Source: Hoylesella oralis ATCC 33269
GTDB lineage: Bacteria > Bacteroidota > Bacteroidia > Bacteroidales > Bacteroidaceae
DNA length: 64,000 nt
NCBI RefSeq assembly: GCF_000185145.2
Contig: NZ_GL833119.1
Location: forward strand, 124,001 to 188,000
Reading direction: 5' to 3'
Below the pieces are notes generated by a model. That model saw only the letters and a program-made list of their open reading frames with translations, was not told where the DNA came from and searched no databases. Shown here piece by piece: positions 36,488 through 44,757 of the stretch. The first letter of the stretch is position 1. Each line of letters opens with the position of its first letter. A program made the translations under genes and the position numbers.

Positions 36488-38404
36488 TTACTTATCTTTT
36501 GCAGGCCTTAGCTTATCGTAATCGGCCACACCTTTCAATATTCTGGGGCGTTTCTCATCATACTTTGTCGAAAGAACATTATACTCCTCGCGGTAATCGG
36601 GTGCCGATATGCCGGCAAGATACAGCAGCGTATGCGCCAACGCATCTGTCATCAAAGGGCGGTCTTTTGCCTGTACGATTTCCTTATATATTTCGGGATG
36701 CTTCACTGCATAGCCATGAGAACACCATATCCAGAACGGTATTTCGAACTCATACCGTGCAAGATCGTAGTCTATCTCGGCTGAATGGTTGCGACAGATA
36801 AAATTCCTTGTGCCCTCGAAGCACTCTTCTCCGTGGTCCGGAACATAGATCACGACGGCATCTTTATGCTCGAAAAGACTGCAAATACGGTCGACTATCG
36901 AGTCATTATACAGCACCGCGTTGTCGTATTCGGCAAGCATACGCCTCTGTTTTGCATTCAATTCCGGACGTAGGTCGTTATAATCGTCGCCCTTGAAGTG
37001 CTTCCTGTCTTTCGGACTCCGTAGTTTATAGGCCACATGCTGCCCCATCAAGTGGAATATAATCAGGTTTCTATGCTGCGTATTTGCTGCCGGCACAGCA
37101 TTCGAACGCACAGGGCGATAGGCGTCTCCGGTATTGTCGACCTTCACACGACCGTCTTTTATCATCTGTTCATAGTCGGTAATGAGCGCCTCGTCGTACT
37201 GGTGAAGTTCGGTATTGCGCGTATCGAACTGCGCTGCACTTAGCTTCGGATTGTTCAAGAAGAAGCCTCCGCTGAAGTCGTACACGGCCTCTTTAGCCTG
37301 CGGAAGGAACTGATTGGTGATAAAAGTGACATGATAACCGGCCTTACGAAACAGTTCTGTGAACAACGGATAGTCGCACCATTCGCCTTGTTGCCCCACT
37401 ACATGCATGGAAAACAGATTTTTAAAGACGAAACTCGTTAGGTTCCACGGCGACACCACATCGGTGTATTTCACGAGTAAGCCGGTTCTTTCGCGCTCGA
37501 TCTGGCGGGGCGTGGTAGGCATGAAGTAGCCATATTGCTGCGAATGATGCTTGCCGTAGCTCTCGCCGATAATCAACACGATGTTCGGCGAAGTAAAAGA
37601 ACAGCTGTCTACCCGCACTTTGTCGGTAGCAGCCACGAGTTTTTCAATCTGTTCCGACGCCAAAGAATTGGCATAAAGACTGAACACAAGGCGCATGATG
37701 GGCGTGTATAGCACAGCATGATCGCGCTCCGTGAGCACATGTTCCACACTCCCGATAGTAGAAGACGTCATAAGTTTCCACGTTGCAAGCTTATTATGAC
37801 AGCTCGAAACAGCGCTCCACACGAGCAACACCGCACATGCAAAACCTATATACGGACTTGTCGAACGAACGGAAGCCCTGAACCGTCGGCCGTATTCCGC
37901 CCGAACGCTGTCGACGGCAGGCGGCAGCAAGCGTTCTAAGCGATGCCTGCAAGCGAAAATAATGTGCAATGCGATGAGCAGGAACAGCCACCCTACGGCG
38001 CTGAAAAGCACATCGAAAGACAGATAGGAACGCAGAAATTCGCCGGCTTCGCGCCCGTTCGTCTCGCCTACAAGCAACAACATCGTGGGTGTAAGCGTAG
38101 ATTCGAACTTTACAAAGCAGTAAACATCTGCCACCGCAACGGCATAGAACAAGGCATAGAGCAACCTTCGAACCCACTTGCGCAGGCGTTCGGGCAGCGC
38201 TGAAAGCACCAAACAAACCAGATAGATGTCGAGAAACAGCTCTAAATAGAGGTTTCCGTACAGCTCGGCTCCCTTGCTTTGCGGCAACGTAAGCCATGCA
38301 CAAAGCACTCCCAACACGTACATGAATACGAAAAACGCCGCATTCACGCGTACCGGATGGAAAACCTTGCCGAGAAATTTGCCCAGAATGCTTAAAATAT
38401 TCAT
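36488..38404 (-). CDS. Phosphoethanolamine transferase-like membrane sulfatase-fold enzyme
   Basis: This protein of about 638 residues has four or five N-terminal helices and a periplasmic alkaline-phosphatase/sulfatase fold. Metal and catalytic motifs are visible: PNIVLIIGESYGKHH, a Thr in SPWNLTSFVFKNLFS as candidate nucleophile, and VIYVPDHGEECFEG, then EFEIPFWIW. These fit the EptA/CptA and LtaS-like superfamily, which adds phosphoethanolamine or phosphoglycerol to lipid A or glycans. ATG 38404 or 38416 is the start; the latter would be almost leaderless given the promoter. It heads a six-gene operon down to gtrA. Confidence 0.84.
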   Translation of the reverse strand: MNILSILGKFLGKVFHPVRVNAAFFVFMYVLGVLCAWLTLPQSKGAELYGNLYLELFLDIYLVCLVLSALPERLRKWVRRLLYALFYAVAVADVYCFVKFESTLTPTMLLLVGETNGREAGEFLRSYLSFDVLFSAVGWLFLLIALHIIFACRHRLERLLPPAVDSVRAEYGRRFRASVRSTSPYIGFACAVLLVWSAVSSCHNKLATWKLMTSSTIGSVEHVLTERDHAVLYTPIMRLVFSLYANSLASEQIEKLVAATDKVRVDSCSFTSPNIVLIIGESYGKHHSQQYGYFMPTTPRQIERERTGLLVKYTDVVSPWNLTSFVFKNLFSMHVVGQQGEWCDYPLFTELFRKAGYHVTFITNQFLPQAKEAVYDFSGGFFLNNPKLSAAQFDTRNTELHQYDEALITDYEQMIKDGRVKVDNTGDAYRPVRSNAVPAANTQHRNLIIFHLMGQHVAYKLRSPKDRKHFKGDDYNDLRPELNAKQRRMLAEYDNAVLYNDSIVDRICSLFEHKDAVVIYVPDHGEECFEGTRNFICRNHSAEIDYDLARYEFEIPFWIWCSHGYAVKHPEIYKEIVQAKDRPLMTDALAHTLLYLAGISAPDYREEYNVLSTKYDEKRPRILKGVADYDKLRPAKDK

Positions 38405-38423
38405 TCTCTCTGTCATTCACGGA

Positions 38424-38431
38424 CAAAGATA
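38424..38431 (-). promoter_or_regulatory. -7 box of the 38.4-32.4 kb glycan operon
   Basis: TATCTTTG on the minus strand, only 7 bases upstream of ATG 38416 and 19 upstream of ATG 38404. Confidence 0.6.
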
Positions 38432-38540
38432 CAATAAGAAAATGACACCTGCAAAAAAACGTAAAAAATTAAGCTCTATCGGCGACGGAAATTGCTTCTG
38501 TATGCACCGCCATAACGGTGTTCGCCGCGGACAAGACGTC

Positions 38541-38555
38541 CCTGTCGGCGACAGG
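38541..38555. repeat. Short intergenic palindrome CCTGTCGGCGACAGG
   Basis: Near-perfect palindrome in the gap between the outer-membrane protein gene and the glycan operon. A shorter version, CTGTCGCCGACAG, is at 54764-54776, and related forms lie in the REP-like elements near 24.2 and 27.0 kb. Confidence 0.5.
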
Positions 38556-38621
38556 CGGCATACCTATGCTGCATAGATACATCGTCTATGCTGCTTATCC
38601 CTACGCTCTATCGACGACAGA

Positions 38622-39329
38622 CTATAAGGGCAATGGCACACAAAGCGCACCCTGAACAAAGTAACTCTTGGCACTACGACCGCCCCAATGCGTGGTCAGC
38701 GGCGTAAGACCTATGCCCCCTTCCAGCGAAACATTTATTATACCGAAAGCAACGACATCTACTCCTGCAGCTACACCTGCCTCGCATCGGTTCAGTTTGC
38801 CCAGATAAGCAGCCGTACCATCGGGAGCTTGCAGAGACAGGTTATTGTAATTGTAAGAACGGCTGTAAGGGTTACCGTTCACAGGCTGCCACTCTCCTGC
38901 TGCACTCTTCTTCAAACGTCCGCCCAATCCGTAACCTACGTAGGGACCGAGTTTTAGGGTTATGAGCGAAGAAACAAAGCCGTAATGGTTTTCGGCATCG
39001 CCCATAGGGATGTGATAGGTAAGGAAAAGAGGTGCATACACCCCATGCAAGCGCATACGAAAGCGGACTGCAGTTCCGTCGGGCGCGCCGTTTTCAACAG
39101 TCCACAGAGCCCCCTTGTCCATATACGACAGCCCTGTTTGGAACCCGAACGTACGCGATAGCGGGATTTCCACCGTGCCCCCGATCTGCAAAGAGGGCAC
39201 ACCGTCGCTGTCGGAATGTATCCAATCGGATATTCCATATCCCACACGTATCGTCCACATAGGGTGTTTCTGTGCTGCGCAAGTAAGCACTACGGCACTC
39301 AAAAGCAATACAAAGGAAAAGCGTTTCAT
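38622..39329 (-). CDS. Outer-membrane beta-barrel protein
   Basis: This 235-residue protein has a signal peptide (RFSFVLLLSAVVLTCAAQ) and then alternating amphipathic strands such as WTIRVGYGISDW, FGFQTGLSYMDKG and YAPLFLTYHIPMG, ending in a hydrophobic terminal strand (FVQGALCVPLPL). This is typical of the small PorT/OmpW-like barrels of Bacteroidota. No specific function can be given. A promoter lies about 35 bases upstream. Confidence 0.75.
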   Translation of the reverse strand: MKRFSFVLLLSAVVLTCAAQKHPMWTIRVGYGISDWIHSDSDGVPSLQIGGTVEIPLSRTFGFQTGLSYMDKGALWTVENGAPDGTAVRFRMRLHGVYAPLFLTYHIPMGDAENHYGFVSSLITLKLGPYVGYGLGGRLKKSAAGEWQPVNGNPYSRSYNYNNLSLQAPDGTAAYLGKLNRCEAGVAAGVDVVAFGIINVSLEGGIGLTPLTTHWGGRSAKSYFVQGALCVPLPL

Positions 39330-39363
39330 ACCATTTTATCTTTATTTTAAGCCATATAGCAAA

Positions 39364-39371
39364 CAAAGATA
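39364..39371 (-). promoter_or_regulatory. -7 box of the beta-barrel gene
   Basis: TATCTTTG on the minus strand, 34 bases upstream of ATG 39329. Confidence 0.6.
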
Positions 39372-39421
39372 CAGAATGCGAGCGGAATAACTGAAACGTT
39401 GCGCGTTAAAAAAACTGTCGG

Positions 39422-40027
39422 TTACGGCTGCTCGCCATGCGGTTTTCGCTCGGCATTTGCATAGTATGCCTTTACAAGGGGGGCTATGCAGGGCGGCACA
39501 AGACCGTCTATAGACTCGCCGCACCTTACGCGTTGCCTTATCATCGTGCTGCTCAAATCGTAGAGTTCGGCATGTACAAGGTGCACGCGCGGAGGCAACA
39601 GCGCCTCTTCCACCGGTGATTGTTTGCGGGGATAGATAACGATATCGAAATTACGAATAATGTCTTCGTGCCTGAACCAGTGCGGAAAAGCCTGCCAATT
39701 GTCTGCTCCGATGAGCAAAACAAAGGTTGTATCGGGCATATCCCTACGCATCGACTGCAGCGTATGCCACATGTACGAGGGTTTGGGCAGATGAAATTCG
39801 TAGTCGCATGCCGTGAGTTTCGGCTCTTCTTCGAGCGCCAAGCGCACCAACTGCAGCCGTTTATCGTCGGCGAGCAGTTCGGACGATTGCTTAAAAGGGT
39901 TCTGCGGAGACACCACGAACCACACTTCGTCGAGCCTGCACGCACGGAGCAACTGCTTCGCCAAGGCGATGTGACCGTTATGAATGGGGTTGAAAGAACC
40001 GCCGTATATGCCCACCCGTTTCGACAT
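39422..40027 (-). CDS. nadD: Nicotinate-nucleotide adenylyltransferase
   Basis: This 201-residue enzyme forms deamido-NAD from nicotinate mononucleotide and ATP. The nucleotidyltransferase motif GIYGGSFNPIHNGHIALAKQL at the N-terminus gives the HxGH signature, and LSSTMIRQRVRCGESIDGLVP near the end is the family's second motif. It follows the gmk fusion by 17 bp on the same strand in the Bacteroidales yicC-gmk-nadD order. Confidence 0.96.
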   Translation of the reverse strand: MSKRVGIYGGSFNPIHNGHIALAKQLLRACRLDEVWFVVSPQNPFKQSSELLADDKRLQLVRLALEEEPKLTACDYEFHLPKPSYMWHTLQSMRRDMPDTTFVLLIGADNWQAFPHWFRHEDIIRNFDIVIYPRKQSPVEEALLPPRVHLVHAELYDLSSTMIRQRVRCGESIDGLVPPCIAPLVKAYYANAERKPHGEQP

Positions 40028-40044
40028 ACGCTGCTTTTGTTTGT

Positions 40045-41085
40045 TTATGATTTATCTTTTTCGGCGTTCAGGAATGCCTCGACAAGCGCCAATGTATCGC
40101 GTTTGGCTTGCTCAAGATCATCGTTTATCACGATTTTATCGAACTTCCGAGCGAACAAAAGCTCATAAGAAGCACGGGCGATACGGTCGTCTATCACCTC
40201 CGGAGCATCGGTGGCACGCCCTTCGAGCCGCCGTCTGAGTTCTTCGACCGACGGCGGTTGTATGAATATACTCAATGCCCTATCGCCATAGAATTTCTTC
40301 ACGTTGCATCCGCCCTTTACGTCTAAGTCGAACACAACGTTCTGTCCGGCCTCCAACTGGTGGTCTACTTGCGCCTTCAACGTACCGTAGAAGCGGTCGC
40401 GATATACCTCCTCGTACTCCAAGAACTCATCGTTAGCGATCCTACGCCGAAACTCTTCGGGCGATACAAAGAAGTACTCAACCCCGTCTTTCTCCATTCC
40501 GCGCGGTTGTCTGCTGGTACAAGAGATGGAAAACGCAAGGTTCAGTTCCGGATGTTCTGCCATCAGCCAATTGATGATAGTACTCTTTCCTGTGCCGGAC
40601 GGTGCGGAAAAGATGATTAACCTCCCCCTTCCCCTCCGAAGGAGGGGGGGGGCTAACGGGGTTAAAGCCTCTTTTTTGTTATCATATATAGGATATTCTT
40701 CGTTCATAGTTTCTCTGATTTTTGAAAGTACATAATCAATATTTGCCACCACTTCTTCATTGGTAAACCGGATAACGCGAAAACCTTGCGTTTCAAGATA
40801 ATGCGTGCGTTCCTCATCTCTCAACGGTTGAGTGCCGATAAAATGATATCTACCGTCGATTTCTACGACAAGTTTCTTCGATAGACAGACAAAGTCGGGG
40901 ATATATTCGCCAATAGGATGTTGTCTGCGAAAGCGACATCCCAAGGCTTTACCACGCAAACATTGCCACAATATGCTCTCTGCTTGCGTGGAATAACGCC
41001 GATTACTTCTGGCATTCCTACGTAATATTCCATACGAAATGGCAGGAGAAGTTTCATAATTAAATTTATTATTATTATCAGGCAT
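40045..41085 (-). CDS. gmk: DUF559 nuclease domain fused to guanylate kinase
   Basis: This 346-residue protein has two unrelated parts. Residues about 20-130 form a DUF559 (PD-(D/E)XK, Vsr-like) domain: AESILWQCLRGKALGCRFRRQHPIGEYIPDFVCLSKKLVVEIDGRYH. Residues about 155-346 are a complete guanylate kinase (GMP + ATP to GDP), with P-loop FSAPSGTGKST, the GMP-binding SCTSRQPRGMEKDGVEYFF, and DLDVKGGCNVKK. The junction EALTPLAPPLLRRGRGRL is encoded by an inverted repeat bounding the nuclease unit, and the normal Gmk start codon is gone. An internal ATG at 40707 could give kinase alone. ATG 41085 is used because the frame's upstream start is TTG. Confidence 0.88.
   Translation of the reverse strand: MPDNNNKFNYETSPAISYGILRRNARSNRRYSTQAESILWQCLRGKALGCRFRRQHPIGEYIPDFVCLSKKLVVEIDGRYHFIGTQPLRDEERTHYLETQGFRVIRFTNEEVVANIDYVLSKIRETMNEEYPIYDNKKEALTPLAPPLLRRGRGRLIIFSAPSGTGKSTIINWLMAEHPELNLAFSISCTSRQPRGMEKDGVEYFFVSPEEFRRRIANDEFLEYEEVYRDRFYGTLKAQVDHQLEAGQNVVFDLDVKGGCNVKKFYGDRALSIFIQPPSVEELRRRLEGRATDAPEVIDDRIARASYELLFARKFDKIVINDDLEQAKRDTLALVEAFLNAEKDKS
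40620..40662. repeat. Left inverted repeat of the DUF559 unit
   Basis: Begins ACCTCCCCCTTCCCCTCC, then GAAGGAGGGG and a GGCTAACGGGG end. The first 28 bases match the right repeat at all but one position, in opposite orientation. It encodes the linker PLAPPLLRRGRG in the fusion. Confidence 0.85.
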
Positions 41086-41133
41086 TCGTAAAATTAAAAA
41101 TAAAAGCAATGGCTTTCAACCCTATATGCCCAT

Positions 41134-41176
41134 CCCCCGTAAGGCACACCCCTCCTTTGGAGGGGAAGGGGGAGGT
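41134..41176. repeat. Right inverted repeat of the DUF559 unit
   Basis: On the minus strand, reading inward, it begins ACCTCCCCCTTCCCCTCC, then AAAGGAGGGG and TGTGCCTTACGGGG. It ends 2 bp from the yicC stop codon. Confidence 0.85.
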
Positions 41177-41178
41177 AC

Positions 41179-42054
41179 CTACAGCACATTCAGCACCTGT
41201 TCTTTGATCTGTTCCAGTTCGTCTTTCATCTTTACGACGATGTTCTGCATCTCTGCAAGGTTACTTTTAGAGCCGGTAGTGTTGATCTCTCGCCCCATTT
41301 CTTGTGCGATGAAGCCCAGCTTCTTGCCATTGGGACGGGCCTCGTTCATTGTCTCCGTGAAATATTTCAGGTGGTTCGAAAGGCGTTGTTTCTCCTCGCT
41401 AATGTCTAATTTCTCTATATAATAGATCAGTTCTTGTTCCAAACGATTCTTATCGTAATCCACTCCGGGGAGCTGATTCAGTCCCTCTACGATCCTTGCA
41501 CGTATCTTCTCGACGCGCAATTTCTCGTAAGTTTCGATGCTGGAAAGCAATATAGCGATGTTATCTATCTTCTCTGTGAACTTTTTATGTAATGCCTCGC
41601 CTTCCTGTTTGCGGAAAGCAACAAGATTGGCAATGGCCTCTTCGATGGCTTGGCGCGCTGCTTTCCATTCTTCTTCGGTAAGCGTTTCTTCTTCGGTACG
41701 TGTGGTTACGTCGGGCAGATGCAGCAAAGTGGCAAACCAGTCTTGCGGTTCGGGTATGCCCGAAACGGCAACTATGTTTTTTATCTGCCGGTAGTAATTG
41801 TCTACAAGTGCCGTATTGATGGGGGTAGCAGCCACGAATTCGTCTTTCTCTACCCATATAGAGAAGTCTACTTTCCCACGTTCGAGCGCCTTAGCTATCA
41901 TCTGTCGCATCTCCATTTCCTTCTCCCGATAGAGCGGGGCAATACGTGTAGACAAGTCAAGCGCCTTGCTATTCAATGATTTCACCTCTACATTAATCTT
42001 CTTCTCCTTATAAGTTACGACCGCCTTGCCATAACCTGTCATTGATTGTATCAT
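41179..42054 (-). CDS. yicC: YicC-family stress-induced endoribonuclease
   Basis: This 291-residue protein has the YicC opening MIQSMTGYGKAVVTYKEKKI, followed by VEVKSLNSKALDLSTRIAPLYREKE, and the C-terminal DUF1732 segment with GKKLGFIAQEMGREINTTGSKS. YicC proteins have been reported as endoribonucleases acting on RNA. It conventionally precedes gmk. The start is ATG 42054, because the -7 box at 42079-42086 lies over the frame's earlier ATG. Its stop codon is 2 bp from the DUF559 unit. Confidence 0.93.
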   Translation of the reverse strand: MIQSMTGYGKAVVTYKEKKINVEVKSLNSKALDLSTRIAPLYREKEMEMRQMIAKALERGKVDFSIWVEKDEFVAATPINTALVDNYYRQIKNIVAVSGIPEPQDWFATLLHLPDVTTRTEEETLTEEEWKAARQAIEEAIANLVAFRKQEGEALHKKFTEKIDNIAILLSSIETYEKLRVEKIRARIVEGLNQLPGVDYDKNRLEQELIYYIEKLDISEEKQRLSNHLKYFTETMNEARPNGKKLGFIAQEMGREINTTGSKSNLAEMQNIVVKMKDELEQIKEQVLNVL

Positions 42055-42078
42055 CGTATATTGCAAGTTAAATTTATG

Positions 42079-42086
42079 CAAAAGTA
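42079..42086 (-). promoter_or_regulatory. -7 box of yicC-gmk-nadD
   Basis: TACTTTTG on the minus strand, 24 bases upstream of ATG 42054. Confidence 0.6.
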
Positions 42087-42109
42087 ATCAATTTGCGGGA
42101 AAAAAAGCG

Positions 42110-42117
42110 TAAATTTG
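42110..42117 (+). promoter_or_regulatory. -7 box of the tsaB-rseP operon
   Basis: TAAATTTG lies 26 bases before ATG 42144 and is back-to-back with the yicC promoter. Confidence 0.5.
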
Positions 42118-42143
42118 CACCTTATTTAGTATATATTTGTATT

Positions 42144-42839
42144 ATGTCGTGCATATTGAACATAGAAACAAGTACGGATGTGTGCTCGGTTGCCGTAAGT
42201 AACGATGGCGAATGTATCTTCAATGAAGAAGATCATAGCGGGCCGAACCATGCTGTTAAGCTCGGTATATTCGTCGATCAGGCTCTTTCGTTCGTCGATA
42301 ATCATGCCATACCCCTCGATGCCGTGGCCGTTAGTTGTGGCCCCGGATCGTACACAGGCCTACGTATAGGCGTAAGTATGGCTAAGGGTATCTGCTACGG
42401 ACGCAACGTGAAACTCATCGCGGTGCCCACTTTAGAGTTGCTATGCGTGCCCGTTTTGCTGCATGAAATGACCGGAGAAGAAGGCAATGCACTGCTTTGT
42501 CCGATGCTCGATGCACGACGTATGGAAGTTTATGCGCAGTTCTTCGATCGTTCGCTCAAAGAAATACGTCCGATACATGCCGACATCGTAGACGACACCT
42601 CTTATAAAGAACTGCTCGATAAATATCCTGTTTATTTCTTCGGCAACGGTGCCGACAAGTGTACCGGCACCATTCGTCACAAGAATGCACACTTCATAAA
42701 AGACATAGAACCGCTGGCCAAGAACATGTTACCATTGGCCGAAAAGCGCATGGCACAAGGTGTATTCGAAGATGTTGCATACTTTGTGCCGTTTTACCTG
42801 AAAGACTTCGTGGCCAAAACACCCAAGAAATTACTCTAA
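42144..42839 (+). CDS. tsaB: tRNA threonylcarbamoyladenosine biosynthesis protein TsaB
   Basis: This 231-residue ASKHA-fold protein begins SCILNIETSTDVCSVAVS and has the conserved AVSCGPGSYTGLRIGVSMAKG. TsaB works with TsaD, TsaE and TsaC to make t6A at position 37 of ANN-decoding tRNAs. The start is ATG 42144; the frame's upstream ATG at 42093 lies before the promoter. It opens an operon with the DUF4290 gene, murA, rimM, dxr and rseP. Confidence 0.94.
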   Translation: MSCILNIETSTDVCSVAVSNDGECIFNEEDHSGPNHAVKLGIFVDQALSFVDNHAIPLDAVAVSCGPGSYTGLRIGVSMAKGICYGRNVKLIAVPTLELLCVPVLLHEMTGEEGNALLCPMLDARRMEVYAQFFDRSLKEIRPIHADIVDDTSYKELLDKYPVYFFGNGADKCTGTIRHKNAHFIKDIEPLAKNMLPLAEKRMAQGVFEDVAYFVPFYLKDFVAKTPKKLL

Positions 42840-42846
42840 TATAGAT

Positions 42847-43440
42847 ATGAAGATAGAAGGATTAGACTATAATACCAAGCGCGAAAGGCTCATCTTGCCG
42901 GAATACGGGCGCGAAATACAAAACATGGTCGACTATGCCGTGGCGCTTACAGACCGCGAAGAACGCCAGAAATGCGCCGAGGCAATCGTGCAAATAATGG
43001 ATCGTATGTTCCCTCAAAACCGCGAGAACGAAGATTACATGCAAAAGCTATGGGATCATCTTGCCATTATGAGCGACTTTAAATTGGATATAGACTACCC
43101 GTATGACGTATCTCAAGCCAAGGAAATAGATACGAAACCGGAGCCTTTGAAGTACCCTATGCAGAACATACCCGTAAGGCATTACGGCAATATGTTGTTC
43201 GAACTCTTCGAACAACTCAAGCACATGGATGCGGGAGAAGAGCGTGACGAGCTCATCAGAGTAACCGCCAATCAGATGAAACGCAACCTTGTACAGTGGA
43301 GTCATGGCTCGTCCGACGATGAAAAAGTGGCCTCCGATCTCGCACGTTTTACCGACGGAAAGGTGCAATTAGACCTCGATACCTTTCAATTTGATAAGGT
43401 AAATGTGAAAGAAACCGAGAAGAAACGCAAGAAGAAATAA
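42847..43440 (+). CDS. DUF4290 family protein
   Basis: This 197-residue protein matches the Bacteroidota-specific DUF4290 family that sits between tsaB-like genes and murA. It is charged and helical, starts MKIEGLDYNTKRERLILPEYGREIQ, and ends in a Lys/Arg-rich tail (ETEKKRKKK). No enzyme motif, signal peptide or membrane segment is seen. Conserved placement suggests a role near cell-wall synthesis or translation, but the function is not known. Confidence 0.82.
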   Translation: MKIEGLDYNTKRERLILPEYGREIQNMVDYAVALTDREERQKCAEAIVQIMDRMFPQNRENEDYMQKLWDHLAIMSDFKLDIDYPYDVSQAKEIDTKPEPLKYPMQNIPVRHYGNMLFELFEQLKHMDAGEERDELIRVTANQMKRNLVQWSHGSSDDEKVASDLARFTDGKVQLDLDTFQFDKVNVKETEKKRKKK

Positions 43441-43446
43441 GCGCCT

Positions 43447-44757
43447 ATGGAGTCTTTTATTATAGAAGGCGGGCACTATTTAAGCGGTACGATCACCCCG
43501 CAAGGTGCTAAGAACGAGGCTCTGGAGGTTATCTGTGCGTCGTTGTTGACGCAGGAAGAGGTGACGATCGATAACATTCCCGACATTTTAGACGTAAACA
43601 ACCTCATTAAACTGCTGCAAGAAACAGGTGTAAAGGTTACACGCAATTCGCGTAACAACTACACTTTCCAAGCGGATAATCTGCATTTAGACTACTTACA
43701 AAGCGACGATTTCGTTAAAAAATGCTCGTCATTGCGAGGCAGTGTGCTGATGATAGGCCCGTTACTCGGCCGTTTCGGCAAGGCTACCATTGCCAAACCG
43801 GGCGGCGATAAGATAGGTAGACGCCGCTTAGACACCCACTTTCTCGGCTTTAAAAGGCTGGGCGCCAAGTTTATTCGTAACGAAGAACGCAACATTTACC
43901 ATATTGAAGCCAAGCAACTCAAAGGATGTTACATGCTTATCGATGAGGCCTCGGTCACAGGAACGGCCAATATAATTATGGCGGCCGTGCTTGCCAAGGG
44001 CACCACAACGATATACAACGCGGCTTGCGAACCCTATATACAGCAACTGTGTCGACTTCTGAACGCGATGGGTGCCAACATCAGCGGCATTGCATCCAAT
44101 CTGTTGACCATCGAAGGGGTAAAAGAACTGCACGGAGCAAGGCACTCTGTTTTGCCCGACATGATAGAAGTGGGCTCTTTCATCGGCATGGCAGCCATGA
44201 CAGGCAATGGTATCAGGATTAAAGATGTATCGGTGAAAAACCTCGGCATGATACCTGAAGCCTTCAAAAAACTTGGGGTTAAGATCGATATAGAGGGCGA
44301 CGACCTGTGGATTCCGCACCAACCGCACTACCAAATCGAATCGTTTATCGACGGTACCATCATGACCTTGGCGGATGCTCCGTGGCCCGGACTCACGCCA
44401 GACCTACTGTCTGTGTTGCTTGTAGTGGCCACCCAAGCCCGCGGAAGCGTCCTCTTCCACCAGAAGATGTTCGAAAGTAGGCTGTTCTTCGTAGATAAAC
44501 TCATCGATATGGGGGCACAAATCATCCTTTGCGATCCGCATCGAGCGGTGGTAGTAGGCCATGATCATAAGCTCAGACTGCACGCCGGGCACATGACAAG
44601 TCCCGATATACGTGCCGGAATTGCACTGCTTATCGCCGCTTTGAGTGCCAACGGAACCAGCCGCATTGCCAATATAGCGCAGATAGACCGCGGATATGAA
44701 GACATCGAAAAGCGACTCAACGCCCTTGGAGCGAAAATCAAACGCGTGAATGATTAA
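43447..44757 (+). CDS. murA: UDP-N-acetylglucosamine 1-carboxyvinyltransferase, Asp-type
   Basis: This 436-residue enzyme adds enolpyruvate from PEP to UDP-GlcNAc, the first committed step of peptidoglycan synthesis. It has LSGTITPQGAKNEALEVICASLL and SLRGSVLMIGPLLGRFG. The active-site loop reads KPGGDKIGRRRLDTH: Asp121 is where E. coli has the fosfomycin-alkylated Cys115. Cys-to-Asp MurA enzymes in mycobacteria and chlamydiae are active and fosfomycin-resistant. The gene overlaps rimM by 8 bp. Confidence 0.95.
   Translation: MESFIIEGGHYLSGTITPQGAKNEALEVICASLLTQEEVTIDNIPDILDVNNLIKLLQETGVKVTRNSRNNYTFQADNLHLDYLQSDDFVKKCSSLRGSVLMIGPLLGRFGKATIAKPGGDKIGRRRLDTHFLGFKRLGAKFIRNEERNIYHIEAKQLKGCYMLIDEASVTGTANIIMAAVLAKGTTTIYNAACEPYIQQLCRLLNAMGANISGIASNLLTIEGVKELHGARHSVLPDMIEVGSFIGMAAMTGNGIRIKDVSVKNLGMIPEAFKKLGVKIDIEGDDLWIPHQPHYQIESFIDGTIMTLADAPWPGLTPDLLSVLLVVATQARGSVLFHQKMFESRLFFVDKLIDMGAQIILCDPHRAVVVGHDHKLRLHAGHMTSPDIRAGIALLIAALSANGTSRIANIAQIDRGYEDIEKRLNALGAKIKRVND

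Larger units (their letters stand above)
40620..41176. mobile_element. Candidate mobile DUF559 unit inserted at the 5' end of gmk
   Basis: A 557-bp segment bounded by about 43-bp imperfect inverted repeats contains only the DUF559 nuclease frame. It lies exactly between the yicC stop codon (41179-41181) and the kinase P-loop, where related genomes have yicC directly followed by gmk. The G/C-rich ends contrast with its A/T-rich interior. No clear target duplication is seen. Interpretation as a mobile or formerly mobile unit is inference. Confidence 0.65.
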
